From Mesobacillus selenatarsenatis SF-1 (GTDB lineage Bacteria; Bacillota; Bacilli; Bacillales; Cytobacillaceae): DNA of 64,000 bases. The notes below the pieces were generated by a model. That model was not told the DNA's origin, did no database searches, and was given only the letters and a program-made list of their open reading frames with translations. The DNA is taken from positions 37,916 through 101,915 of the forward strand of contig NZ_BASE01000035.1 of NCBI RefSeq assembly GCF_000813125.1, written 5' to 3'. Positions 1-8,153 of the stretch are shown here, piece after piece. The translations under genes and the position numbers were made by a program. The stretch's first letter is position 1. Every line of letters starts with the position of its first letter.

Positions 1-45
1 GCATCTTGTAAAATGCTTAATATAAAACTTCTAGGGGGATACACG

Positions 46-414
46 GTGAACATCGCTGTAAAGTTTTTATTAATCACCATAGGGACACTTTCAATAACCC
101 TGGGAGTGATCGGAGTCGTGGTTCCACTCTTGCCGACCACACCGCTGATTCTGCTTGGTGCAGCCTGTTATGTAAAGGCGTCAGACGAGCTTTACCAAAA
201 GCTAATCAAAAATAAATGGTTAGGCGGTTATATAAAGGATTTTCGAGAGAAAAACGGAATTACCTTAAAAAATAAGGTGTTAAGTCTTAGCTTGATGTGG
301 ATTTCGATATTGGGAACGATATTATTTTTTGCAATCAATTTTTGGCTTGCTGCTATCCTGATTGTTATTGCTGTTACGGTAAGCGCCTATATTTTATCTT
401 TTGATACTATTTGA
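46..414 (+). CDS. DUF454 (YbaN-like) inner-membrane protein
   Basis: A small hydrophobic protein of about 122 residues with three or four membrane segments. The Gly/Pro-rich stretch near the N terminus (GVVVPLLPTTPLILLGAACY) followed by a basic WLGGYIKDFREKNGI loop is typical of the DUF454/YbaN family, whose biochemical role is unknown. I chose the GTG at 46 because an AGGGGGA ribosome binding site lies just upstream; the earlier ATG at 13 has no such site and would add an atypical N terminus. No partner gene is visible because the window starts here. The family assignment rests on pattern memory. Confidence 0.75.
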   Translation: MNIAVKFLLITIGTLSITLGVIGVVVPLLPTTPLILLGAACYVKASDELYQKLIKNKWLGGYIKDFREKNGITLKNKVLSLSLMWISILGTILFFAINFWLAAILIVIAVTVSAYILSFDTI

Positions 415-534
415 AGCAGATAGAAATCACCCTTTTATACGAGAAATACGGGTATCTAAATTTATTCTGCTTCAATAGTATAGATAAAACAGTAAAATCT
501 GTATCGTTTGCCAAGCCCACTTAATATCCGATTC

Positions 535-563
535 TTGACATCAACAGCTTTAATTTATACAAT
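535..563 (+). promoter_or_regulatory. Sigma-A promoter of the mhq-type operon
   Basis: A perfect -35 hexamer TTGACA (535-540) is followed by a 17-base spacer and a -10 TACAAT (558-563). The promoter sits directly upstream of the MhqR-like operator and about 65 bases before the dioxygenase start. Confidence 0.8.
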
Positions 564-581
564 TATCTTGAATTCGAGATA
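564..581 (+). promoter_or_regulatory. MhqR-type operator
   Basis: TATCTTGAATTCGAGATA is a 9+9 inverted repeat with a single mismatch. It closely matches the operator known for the MarR-family repressor MhqR of Bacillus subtilis, which controls quinone and electrophile detoxification genes. It starts right after the -10 box, so a bound repressor would block transcription initiation. The downstream genes, a dioxygenase and an MhqD-like hydrolase, are the expected MhqR targets. No mhqR gene is in the window, so the regulator must be encoded elsewhere. Confidence 0.8.
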
Positions 582-630
582 TATTCAAACAAGGGTTAGT
601 GGATTATACAGAAGGCAGGTGCACAACAGG

Positions 631-1571
631 ATGAAGAACAAACAACTGGTATCCATCATATTTCGGCAATCGTAGGGAATCCACAAGAAAATGTTGATTT
701 TTATGCAGGTGTACTGGGCCTGCGTTTAGTGAAAAAAACAGTGAATTTTGATGACCCTGAGACCTATCATTTATATTTTGGAAATGAGGACGGAACACCA
801 GGCACTATCATTACGTTTTTCCCATGGTCAGGTTCATATAAAGGGAGAATTGGTGATGGCCAGGTTGGGGTCACGACCTATGTAGTACCAGAAGGAGCTT
901 TTCGCTTCTGGGAGAACAGGTTTTCAGCCTTGGGTATTGATTGGGTAAGAACGGACCGTTTTGGTGAACAGTATTTGCGCTTCGAGGACCCACACGGCCT
1001 TAAACTTGAGTTTGTAGAACGAGAAGAAGGAAAAATGAATACCTGGGAGTTTGGCGGAGTTTCAAAAACGGAAGCGATCAAGGGATTTGGAGGCGCTGTA
1101 CTTTTTTCTTCAAATCCACAGCAAACAGCTGCATTGTTGGAAAATATCATGGGCTTTGAGCGTATTGATGAAGACGGTGACCTCATCAGGTTTAAATCTC
1201 CAGGAGAAATTGGAAATACCATTGACTTGAAATCAACTCGGGGTATCCGTGGTTTGATGGGAATAGGTACAGTCCACCATATTGCCTGGAGAGCAGTGGA
1301 CGATCGTGATCAGCTTGATTGGAAAAGACATCTAGATGCAAATGGTTTTAGAGCAACCCCGGTCCAGGACAGAAATTATTTCAATGCGATTTATTTCAGG
1401 GAGGACGGCGAAATCCTATTCGAAATAGCCACTGACCCTCCAGGCTTTGCCATTGATGAACCTCATGATAGGATGGGTGAAAGGCTCATGCTTCCGCAAC
1501 AGTATGAGAAACATCGTGCTGAGCTGGAAGAATCATTAGATCCAATTGAAGTAAAAGAGTTAGATATATAG
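631..1571 (+). pseudogene. MhqO/MhqE-like ring-cleaving dioxygenase, apparently frameshifted
   Basis: A two-domain glyoxalase/extradiol (VOC) protein of about 313 residues, related to MhqO, MhqE and MhqA. These are thought to open hydroquinone or catechol rings during electrophile stress. Both VOC modules are visible: IHHISAIVGN...FYAGVLGLRLVKK at the N terminus, and VHHIAWRAVD...YFREDGEILFEIATDPPGF in the second half. The natural start appears to be the ATG at 631, with AAGGCAGGTG upstream, reading MKNKQ. That frame stops within 15 codons, while the conserved TGIHHIS continues in another frame that has no ATG, GTG or TTG between its stop at 597 and the GTG at 729. One missing A around 640-646 would restore MKNKQTGIHHIS. 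It is either a real null allele or a sequencing error; a start at 729 would lose the first metal-ligand strand. Confidence 0.7.
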
Positions 1572-1598
1572 CTTTTTAAAAATGTTAGGAGAGTTGAT

Positions 1599-2204
1599 AT
1601 GAAACATATTTATAAAAAAGGAAGTAATACATCGAAACCAATTTTATTATTGCTGCATGGGACAGGTGGTAATGAAAATGATCTGCTCCCTTTGGCGAAT
1701 ATGATTGACCCGGAAGCATCTGTGTTGAGTGTTCGCGGGAATATCCTGGAAAATGGGATGCCTCGTTTTTTCAGGAGGCTTGCTGAGGGGGTCTTTGATG
1801 AAGAAGATTTGATCTTCCGCACACAGGAATTGCATAATTTTTTGGATGAAGCATCGAATAAATATAGTTTTAGTCGCGATAACATAGTAGCGATTGGTTA
1901 CTCAAATGGTGCCAATATTGCTGCTAGTCTGCTTTTCCATTATAAAAATGCCCTTAAAGGAGCAATCCTCCACCACCCAATGGTGCCTAGAAGAGGGATT
2001 GAGCTTCCGGAATTGTCAGATACAGAGGTTTTTTTAGCTGCTGGCAAAAATGATCCAATCTGTCCCGCACAAGAGTCAGAGGAATTGAAATCACTGTTGT
2101 CTAGCGCTAATGCCAGTGTAGAAATGCATTGGGAGAACAGCGGACATCAATTGACACTAAGTGAGGTTGAGGCCGCCCGAGATTGGTATACAAACAGATT
2201 TTAA
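1599..2204 (+). CDS. mhqD: MhqD-like carboxylesterase/hydrolase
   Basis: An alpha/beta hydrolase of 201 residues. The oxyanion-hole segment LLLLHGTGGNENDLL lies at about residues 16-30, the nucleophile elbow GYSNG has Ser102, an acidic residue follows in GKNDPICP (about 151), and the catalytic His is in NSGHQLT (about 183). The layout and the MPRFFRR segment match MhqD (YodD) of Bacillus subtilis, a predicted phospholipase/carboxylesterase induced by quinones. The gene starts 27 bases after the dioxygenase with a good AGGAG site and shares its promoter and MhqR-type operator, so it should be induced by catechols and quinones. The true substrate is unknown. Confidence 0.85.
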   Translation: MKHIYKKGSNTSKPILLLLHGTGGNENDLLPLANMIDPEASVLSVRGNILENGMPRFFRRLAEGVFDEEDLIFRTQELHNFLDEASNKYSFSRDNIVAIGYSNGANIAASLLFHYKNALKGAILHHPMVPRRGIELPELSDTEVFLAAGKNDPICPAQESEELKSLLSSANASVEMHWENSGHQLTLSEVEAARDWYTNRF

Positions 2205-2251
2205 TTTTAATCATCAGTAGGAAAAATATATTATGGTAATATTGCTTCCAG

Positions 2252-2297
2252 ACTGTAAACAACCTCTTGAAAATCGAGCTTGTTTACAGTTTTTTTA
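2252..2297 (+). terminator. Rho-independent terminator after mhqD
   Basis: The arms ACTGTAAACAA and TTGTTTACAGT form a long stem around an AT-rich loop, followed by a run of seven T residues. It closes the mhq operon. Confidence 0.8.
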
Positions 2298-2404
2298 TTA
2301 ATACAATCTACTTGTATAGAGGTTTTTATCATTTAAAAAGGCTTATCGATATGTTCATGGGATTTTTAGCAATAGGAAAAAATATAATCAAAGGAGAGGT
2401 TAAA

Positions 2405-3097
2405 TTGAAAACGATTGGAATGATCGGCGGTATGAGCTGGGAATCCTCGGCTGAATATTACAGGTTGATCAATGAGGAAGTAAAACGGCAGCTTGGAGGT
2501 CTGCATTCTGCAAAAGTGATTTTATTCAGTGTTGATTTTGATGAAATCGAAAAATGCCAATCAGAGGGAAGATGGGACGAAGCGGGGCAGATATTAGGTG
2601 AAGCGGCTTATTCACTGGAAAAGGCAGGGGCTGACTTTATTGTGATTTGCACTAATACGATGCATAAAGTAATTGACCAAATATCTCAGAAGACAAGCCT
2701 GCAAATTCTTCATATAGCAGAAGAGACAGCAGCGCAAATCAAGAGGCTAGGAATCAAAAAAATCGGTTTGCTTGGCACCAAGTATACAATGGAGCAGGAT
2801 TTTTATAAATTAAGAATACAATTACAAAATATTGATGTGTTAATACCAAACGAAAATGATAGAGACTTGATTAATAAAACAATCTTTAATGAATTATGTC
2901 TCGGAAATATCCGGCAGTCCTCAAGGGAATATTTTAAGAGGATTATTGTAGATCTCGCTGCGGAAGGTGCAGAAGGCATCATTTTGGGCTGTACAGAAAT
3001 CGGTCTGTTAATAAAGCAGGCAGATGCACCGGTTCCCCTGTTTGACACCACGGAAATACATGCTCATGGAGCAGTACAAAAGGCGCTCGATAAATAG
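2405..3097 (+). CDS. Aspartate/glutamate racemase family protein
   Basis: A protein of 230 residues of the PLP-independent Asp/Glu racemase family. The start MKTIGMIGGMSWESSAEYYRLIN is diagnostic, and the two catalytic cysteines are visible in VICTNTMHK (about residue 81) and IILGCTEIGLL (near 195). The family interconverts L- and D-aspartate or related amino acids. I chose the TTG at 2405 because AAAGGAGAGG lies 6 bases upstream; the upstream in-frame extension reaches into the preceding terminator and is not conserved in character. The gene stands alone between two terminators. Confidence 0.88.
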   Translation: MKTIGMIGGMSWESSAEYYRLINEEVKRQLGGLHSAKVILFSVDFDEIEKCQSEGRWDEAGQILGEAAYSLEKAGADFIVICTNTMHKVIDQISQKTSLQILHIAEETAAQIKRLGIKKIGLLGTKYTMEQDFYKLRIQLQNIDVLIPNENDRDLINKTIFNELCLGNIRQSSREYFKRIIVDLAAEGAEGIILGCTEIGLLIKQADAPVPLFDTTEIHAHGAVQKALDK

Positions 3098-3098
3098 A

Positions 3099-3131
3099 GA
3101 AAAATGGGTCAGAGTTTCTGCCCATTTTTTC
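3099..3131 (+). terminator. Terminator after the aspartate racemase gene
   Basis: The inverted repeat AAAAATGGGTC...CTGCCCATTTTTT ends in a T run, 2 bases after the racemase stop. Confidence 0.75.
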
Positions 3132-3184
3132 GTTGCTCTAATAGAATTGAAAGCTGCTTAAAAGAAAAGAAGGGTGTCATCTGA

Positions 3185-3550
3185 CTATCTTTTATAAATA
3201 GACAGCATTGGAGAAATAAAGGGATTTAGGGGCATGGGACGTAAATAAATATTTATGGATCGAGGCATAAGATAATCATTCTGAGCTTGCTTAAAGCAAT
3301 TATACATAGCTTTACCGCCTGTTGAATTCGCAGAGTGTATCGTGATTCGATTGGCGAATAGCTGTTTCTCGACCATTATTTGTACAAGCATCAACCCATT
3401 CCTGGTATAGCTTGCAAGGTCATGGTCTAACGAAAGGTGGTCAATTTCATAGTTTTTCAAGAGAATGAGACATTCATCTATAGTTTCTGCCAATACATAA
3501 CCTTCTGGCGCTTGGCGGTAGTCATCTAGGAAAACACTGATTTCATTCAT
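3185..3550 (-). CDS. Cyclic-phosphate processing receiver-like domain protein
   Basis: A protein of 121 residues. The N-terminal VFLDDYRQAPEGY, the LSLDHDL motif near residue 43 and the later ITIHSANSTG match the small receiver-like domain proposed to process cyclic phosphates, found next to RNA-repair and nucleotide genes. The paired Asp residues of LDD and DHD are the presumed metal/phosphate site. A strong GGAAGGAG ribosome binding site precedes the ATG. No RNA-repair partner is nearby: the closest same-strand gene is an FAD monooxygenase ending 337 bases upstream. The function is inferred from the family only. Confidence 0.7.
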   Translation of the reverse strand: MNEISVFLDDYRQAPEGYVLAETIDECLILLKNYEIDHLSLDHDLASYTRNGLMLVQIMVEKQLFANRITIHSANSTGGKAMYNCFKQAQNDYLMPRSINIYLRPMPLNPFISPMLSIYKR

Positions 3551-3846
3551 TTCTAGCTCTCCTTCCCAAAGGGGGGGTGACTAAGAAAAGTCGAATAACC
3601 CTAGATATTTATCATTCTCTCAAGCCTAACACACTTTTTGGCATAAAGGGCCAAATATCAGTTGGGAAATTCTTCTATAGAGTACTAGAAAATTTATTGC
3701 TATCTTCAGCCTATTAGAGACATTACGCTGTACAGTGCCCACGAAGCCTTTAAAAAGCGTAATCAAGTACATCAATAAATATTTGAGAACGTATTCATAA
3801 TGTTGGAATGTAAATGGTTATGACTGACTTCAAATATAGGAGAAAT
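3551..3846. other. Intergenic stretch with no recognised feature
   Basis: About 300 AT-rich bases between the receiver-like gene and the terminator of the FAD monooxygenase. I see no ORF with a ribosome binding site, no RNA gene and no clear repeat. It presumably holds the promoter of the receiver-like gene. Confidence 0.4.
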
Positions 3847-3882
3847 GAAAAACCCCCGATTCGGAAAATCGAGGGTTCTTTT
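3847..3882 (-). terminator. Terminator of the FAD monooxygenase gene
   Basis: On the minus strand, AACCCTCGATT and AATCGGGGGTT form a stem with a short loop, followed by TTTTTC. It lies a few bases past the monooxygenase stop. Confidence 0.75.
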
Positions 3883-3886
3883 GGGG

Positions 3887-5218
3887 TTATTTAGTGGTTT
3901 TAAATACCTTAGCAAGAATACCGGGATGGGCAAGACTGATTGGATGCGATTTTAGATGTAGCACCTGAATGAAACGGCTGTAAACATGTTCGTTATGAGA
4001 ACAAGCCGTTACGACACTTTTTACATACCATTGCAAAATTGGAAGACCTATTGGTTTTCTTCCGCTCGTTGTTCGGAATCGAAAGTCTTCTGTTAAAGCG
4101 ATCAACCAGGGAATATCGAGAATCCTGCTAACTTTTTTATGATAGTTTTTTGTTAGTTGTTTCTTGTTTAACCCCTGCATTAATAGTTCTCTTAAAGCCT
4201 TGGCTTCCATAGCAGCGAGGCTCATTCCCTGTGCAAAAACAGGGTCAACCCGGCAGAAAGCATCGCCAATTATCAACAAACCGGATGGGAAATTTCTTAG
4301 TTTTTCAAAGTGATAACGCCGGAGGGAAGGGAACCTGTATATTTGTACATCCTCAGAGAGTGGTGATTCATTTTTAATTACATCATAAAATTCAGATTGC
4401 TCAACTGACGCTGCATATTCCAGGAAACTATCTATATCTTTAGGCAATTCTTTCGTACCGTAGCCAATCAGGGTAACCAGCATACGATTCCCTTCGATAG
4501 GAGAAATCATGCCGCCACGTTCGACATCTGGTGGATTGGGATAGGCGAGAAGACTGTGCCAATTAATAGATTCATGAGAAAGTTTCTTAAAGACCATGCT
4601 AGCATAAAATACATCCACCTTGATTTCTGTTTTGGTCGGAATCTTGTATCCTGAGTCCTTTAGCCATTGGTTATGAAGCGCGGCAGCACCCGATGCATCA
4701 ATTACTATATCCGCTAAAAGCTCCGTTACGGCTCCGTTTTTATCCTCGATGACAATGGTGTTCATTTCATCGTTATTGAATTTAAGATTCTGCACCTTGC
4801 ACTCGAATCGAAAATTGATATTCGGTATTTTTTCCAGTCTTTGCTGGATTTGCCATTCAAGTAGAGGTCGGCTTTGCTGGCTAATGAACACATTTGAATC
4901 GAATCGGATCTTTTGTGTACCGTGGTGTGACCATAAGAGATCTCGCGCGAAGTTCGTTTTCTTGGCCCCATTTCGAGATAATTCCTGAAAAATCCCTGGG
5001 AAAAGCTCCTCTATAATCTCTTCTCCGCTTTTCAGCAATACATGCCCCTGATTACCTTGAGGAACACCTTTTCTATTAGTGATATGATCATCTTTTTTAT
5101 CTTTTTCTATTAAGATTATTTCTTTGAAAAACTCAGACAGTACACGTGCAGCCAGCTTGCCCGCGATACCGCCACCAACTACCACAGCTCTAGTTCTGTT
5201 CATATTTTTCGAAAACAT
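3887..5218 (-). CDS. FAD-dependent monooxygenase/oxidoreductase
   Basis: A 443-residue flavoprotein of the p-hydroxybenzoate hydroxylase/geranylgeranyl reductase superfamily. The Rossmann dinucleotide motif VVVGGGIAGKLAARVL is at about residues 12-27, followed by an acidic strand end (LIEKDKK). The second FAD motif GLLIIGDAFCRVDPVFAQGMSLA near residue 315 has the GD...P spacing typical of this superfamily. The first 20 residues carry no signal peptide, so the enzyme is probably cytoplasmic. The substrate cannot be named; relatives act as epoxidases or hydroxylases on hydrophobic compounds. It is a single-gene unit with its own terminator. A start at codon 6 is also possible. Confidence 0.75.
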   Translation of the reverse strand: MFSKNMNRTRAVVVGGGIAGKLAARVLSEFFKEIILIEKDKKDDHITNRKGVPQGNQGHVLLKSGEEIIEELFPGIFQELSRNGAKKTNFARDLLWSHHGTQKIRFDSNVFISQQSRPLLEWQIQQRLEKIPNINFRFECKVQNLKFNNDEMNTIVIEDKNGAVTELLADIVIDASGAAALHNQWLKDSGYKIPTKTEIKVDVFYASMVFKKLSHESINWHSLLAYPNPPDVERGGMISPIEGNRMLVTLIGYGTKELPKDIDSFLEYAASVEQSEFYDVIKNESPLSEDVQIYRFPSLRRYHFEKLRNFPSGLLIIGDAFCRVDPVFAQGMSLAAMEAKALRELLMQGLNKKQLTKNYHKKVSRILDIPWLIALTEDFRFRTTSGRKPIGLPILQWYVKSVVTACSHNEHVYSRFIQVLHLKSHPISLAHPGILAKVFKTTK

Positions 5219-5335
5219 CCTTAGCCCCTATTCTCCTCATATTAATAGATATGTTGAATTATCTGCCTTTAAGTTACAATAAACCTATGTATGACAAAAG
5301 CATAACAGTGTAATTTTACATAAAGAGGTGCGGAA

Positions 5336-5704
5336 ATGAAAGAGTTACAAGCATATACGAAAGATTATCAAAAAGAAATGGGCTGGGAAATCAATTCTGA
5401 TAACTATGCCAAGAGCAGGGAGTCACTCTTGAACAATTATTTACTGCTGACTACGGAGGTAGCAGAAGTGGCGGAAGAATTGAGGAAGGCCTTTAACTTT
5501 ACGCAAAGTAAGGTACAAGAGGGGATGGACGAAAATGAGGCGTTCCTAATCGCCAAAGAAAGCATCAAACAGGATATAGGCAAAGAACTGGCTGATTGCC
5601 TTGCATATCTCTTGAAGTTTTATAATTATTTTGATATAGATTTGGAAGAAAGCTTTTATGAAAAAATGTTAGAAGTAAGGGTTCGGAAAAACAAAGATCT
5701 TTAG
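5336..5704 (+). CDS. MazG-like nucleotide pyrophosphohydrolase family protein
   Basis: A 122-residue all-alpha protein. The first metal-binding helix has the ExxE pattern (LLTTEVAEVAEELRKAF, about 37-53) and the second has the ExxxD pattern in IGKELADCLAYLLKFYNYF (about 82-100). These are the hallmarks of the MazG/all-alpha NTP pyrophosphatase fold, which hydrolyses non-canonical or stress nucleotides. The start at 5336 follows AAAGAGGTG. It is read divergently from the FAD monooxygenase. The exact nucleotide substrate is unknown. Confidence 0.75.
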   Translation: MKELQAYTKDYQKEMGWEINSDNYAKSRESLLNNYLLLTTEVAEVAEELRKAFNFTQSKVQEGMDENEAFLIAKESIKQDIGKELADCLAYLLKFYNYFDIDLEESFYEKMLEVRVRKNKDL

Positions 5705-5813
5705 TCAAGGCTTTACTCGTGATTTCCCTTCTAAATAGGTTTTATATTAAGCGATGAGACATCAGACTAGCTAGGATTTTTCATGGGACCCTTAATGAAT
5801 GGAGTTCAATTTT

Positions 5814-6419
5814 ATGAATGAGCAACAAATGGATAAATTGCTGAATATCAAAACAACTGGTGAACAAAGAGGGTTCATGACTTCATTGCATTATCATCGC
5901 TATGAACCCACTCCATATAGTGCTCTTGAGTTATTTTTCAATGAATACAATTTGAGGAGTCATGATCATATAGTCGATTTTGGGTGTGGAAAAGGGCGAT
6001 TGAATTTTTATCTTAACCACCATTTCAACACAAATGTCGTCGGAGTTGAAATGAATGAAACATTCTACATGGAAGCTCTCGAAAATAAACAAAGTTACTT
6101 AAAGAACTATCGAAACCGAGCAGATAGAATTAATTTTTATCGCGTTCTGGCAGAAGAATATGAAATTTCACCTGATGAAAACAAATTTTATTTCTTTAAT
6201 CCTTTTACAGTTCAAATCCTGACCAATGTCGTAAAAAACATCATGATCTCTTTTGAAAAATATCAAAGGGAAATCGATCTGATTCTATATTATCCATCTG
6301 AAGACTATATATTTTATTTGGAAAAGCAAACACCATTTGAGCTGGTATATGAAATGAACCTGCCTGAAAATAATCCAAATGAGAGGTTTTTAGTATATAG
6401 ATTGAATTTGTATAAGTAG
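5814..6419 (+). CDS. Class I SAM-dependent methyltransferase
   Basis: A protein of 201 residues with the SAM-binding motif I VDFGCGKGRLNFYL near residue 55, then an acidic post-I strand (NVVGVEMNETF) and FYFFNPFT in the position of motif IV. It is a small stand-alone methyltransferase; I cannot tell from the sequence what it methylates. I prefer the ATG at 5814 because GGAG lies 9 bases upstream; an in-frame ATG at 5799 would add five residues with a poorer site. It lies downstream of the MazG-like gene with a 109-base gap, so co-transcription is possible but not evident. Confidence 0.75.
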   Translation: MNEQQMDKLLNIKTTGEQRGFMTSLHYHRYEPTPYSALELFFNEYNLRSHDHIVDFGCGKGRLNFYLNHHFNTNVVGVEMNETFYMEALENKQSYLKNYRNRADRINFYRVLAEEYEISPDENKFYFFNPFTVQILTNVVKNIMISFEKYQREIDLILYYPSEDYIFYLEKQTPFELVYEMNLPENNPNERFLVYRLNLYK

Positions 6420-6497
6420 ATCTGAAAAAATAGAAGAAGGGTGAGGCAGAGATTCATCTGGTGCCTTCCTGCTTCTTATAAAGTCTGTATAACAGAA

Positions 6498-6524
6498 ATG
6501 CCCCAGCAACATGCCGGGGCATAA
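6498..6524 (-). terminator. Terminator-like hairpin after the aldo/keto reductase gene
   Basis: A 7-bp stem of ATGCCCC and GGGGCAT lies just past the aldo/keto reductase stop on the minus strand. The T run is short, so termination strength is uncertain. Confidence 0.5.
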
Positions 6525-6529
6525 AATAA

Positions 6530-7447
6530 TTATTTTAGACTTTGAGGATGGTTATCCTCGGCCAGTTGTGCTGCTTTTGCATTGAGTTCCACCTGTTCTG
6601 GTGTCTTGCAGCCAGGAATTACTGCAGTGACTGCCGGATGTTTTAATACCCATGCTAATGCCCACGTTGCCATTGGAACACCTTCGGGAACTTCGTTTTT
6701 ATGGATCTCCTCCACCTGTTTGAGTAGAATCGCTGTTTCTTCGCTGTCATGTTTGGAGCGGACATCGTCAGCGCTGAAGGTCGCACCTGGTTTATATTTA
6801 CCGCTTAAATATCCACTTGCCAGCGGAACCCGTGCTAGTACCCCAAGGTTTTGATTTTGGCTAGAAGGGAAGATGTTCTCCTCAGGCTTACGGTCCAGTC
6901 GGTTGTAGACGACCTGAATGGCACCTGCGTTCACGTCTGAAGCATGGTCAGTCTGGTAACTTTCTCCATTCGAACGCAGTGAGATTCCCAGGTTGCGGAT
7001 TTTTCCTTTTTCCACTTGTTTATCGAGCATTGTCCATAGTTCGTCGTTGTTGAATTCCTCATCTGTGCATGAATGAGCCTGATATAAATCTATGTAATCA
7101 GTGCTTAGTGCTTTCAAAGAAGCATCCAGCTGCTTTAGTACATCATTTGCACTCCAGTGACGTGTCCTTTCAAAATTACCATGAAAATGATGACCGAATT
7201 TAGTTGCCACGATCCAGTCCTCGCGATTGTTTCGGCTCAAGTAATCTCCAATAAGACTTTCAGATAAGTGATCTCCATAACATTCTGCTGTATCGAGGAA
7301 GTTGATTCCTTTTTCATTTGCTTTATTCAGGATCGCATCGACCTCATACTGTCCGAAATCCTTTCCCCATTCACCGCCATACTGCCAGGTTCCGATTCCA
7401 ATTACTGATATATCAAGGTTTGTTTTGCCTAAGCGTCTGTACTTCAT
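6530..7447 (-). CDS. Aldo/keto reductase
   Basis: A 305-residue NADPH-dependent aldo/keto reductase of the YajO/Gcy-like class. The N-terminal MKYRRLGKTNLDISVIGIGTWQYGG is the family signature. The tetrad is visible as Asp in NFLDTAECYG (Asp and catalytic Tyr about residues 51-56), Lys in WIVATKFGHH and His in YQAHSCTDE. The C-terminal half holds AVIPGCKTPEQVELNAKAA, the NADP-binding segment. It is a single gene with its own RBS (AGGGGTGAAGG). The physiological substrate is unknown. Confidence 0.88.
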   Translation of the reverse strand: MKYRRLGKTNLDISVIGIGTWQYGGEWGKDFGQYEVDAILNKANEKGINFLDTAECYGDHLSESLIGDYLSRNNREDWIVATKFGHHFHGNFERTRHWSANDVLKQLDASLKALSTDYIDLYQAHSCTDEEFNNDELWTMLDKQVEKGKIRNLGISLRSNGESYQTDHASDVNAGAIQVVYNRLDRKPEENIFPSSQNQNLGVLARVPLASGYLSGKYKPGATFSADDVRSKHDSEETAILLKQVEEIHKNEVPEGVPMATWALAWVLKHPAVTAVIPGCKTPEQVELNAKAAQLAEDNHPQSLK

Positions 7448-7623
7448 TCCTTCACCCCTAAGATAATTTACGTCAATCTTATCATTTGGACGTTTTAAAC
7501 AAAACTATGTTGCACAAATACATCAATTGTATACACCAAGAAAGGAATTTGAAATATTTTAAAGGAATTCAAACAATAATCGAAGAAAGTATTATAGATA
7601 CGGATTGACAAGGGGGAAATATA

Positions 7624-8106
7624 ATGGAAGAAAAAGTGTTGAAAGCCATCCAGGATGAATACCCGGAGGATTTCTCGTGGTGCTATGGATGCGGGAGGAT
7701 GAATGAGCACGGACATCATTTCCGGACAGGCTGGGATGGGGACAAGACAATATCAATTTACAATCCCAAAAAAGAACATATGGCTCTGCCTGGTTTCGTC
7801 TATGGCGGCGTCATTGGCTCTTTTGTTGATTGCCATGGCACCGGTTCGGCTGCACTCTACCTTCATCGAAAAAATGGATATGAACCAGGAGACGGGGCAG
7901 AACCGCCAAGATTTGTAACAGCATCCTTGCATGTCGATTTTATGAAGCCGACTCCTCAGGGAACAGCATTAAAAGCAATAGGGACTGTACATGAAATCCA
8001 TCCAAAAAAATATCGAGTTGAAACAGAAGTCTATGCCGGGGAAACACTGTGTGCTAAAGGAGAAGTTATCGCTGTTGTAATGCCAGATACATTTACTGCA
8101 AATTAA
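7624..8106 (+). CDS. PaaI-family (hotdog) thioesterase
   Basis: A 160-residue hotdog-fold protein. The Cys-containing N-terminal SWCYGCGRMNEHG is followed by PGFVYGGVIGSFVDCHGTGSA, the central hotdog helix with its catalytic-type Gly/Asp/His cluster, and by the strand TASLHVDFMKPTP. This layout is typical of PaaI/acyl-CoA thioesterases that hydrolyse acyl-CoA thioesters. The start ATG is preceded by AAGGGGGAAATATA. It is a single gene facing away from the aldo/keto reductase; the substrate is unknown. Confidence 0.78.
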   Translation: MEEKVLKAIQDEYPEDFSWCYGCGRMNEHGHHFRTGWDGDKTISIYNPKKEHMALPGFVYGGVIGSFVDCHGTGSAALYLHRKNGYEPGDGAEPPRFVTASLHVDFMKPTPQGTALKAIGTVHEIHPKKYRVETEVYAGETLCAKGEVIAVVMPDTFTAN

Positions 8107-8114
8107 TAGTCATA

Positions 8115-8146
8115 AAAAATAAGACCCTGATATCAGTCAGGGTCTT
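8115..8146 (-). terminator. Convergent terminator between thioesterase and lipoprotein genes
   Basis: A perfect 10-bp stem AAGACCCTGA/TCAGGGTCTT with a 6-base loop. Read on the minus strand it is followed by ATTTTTTAT, so it best serves the lipoprotein gene, and it may also stop the thioesterase transcript. Confidence 0.75.
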
Positions 8147-8153
8147 GATCTTG

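Noticed and set aside
413..476. GAAGCAGA...TCTGCTTC inverted repeat after the DUF454 gene
   Set aside because: The arms are 8 bp with a 48-base interval and no T run, so it is too weak to call a terminator or regulatory RNA.
5336..5704. MazG-like gene as part of a toxin-antitoxin or phage-defence island
   Set aside because: No toxin, nuclease or defence gene adjoins it; single MazG-like genes are common house-cleaning genes.
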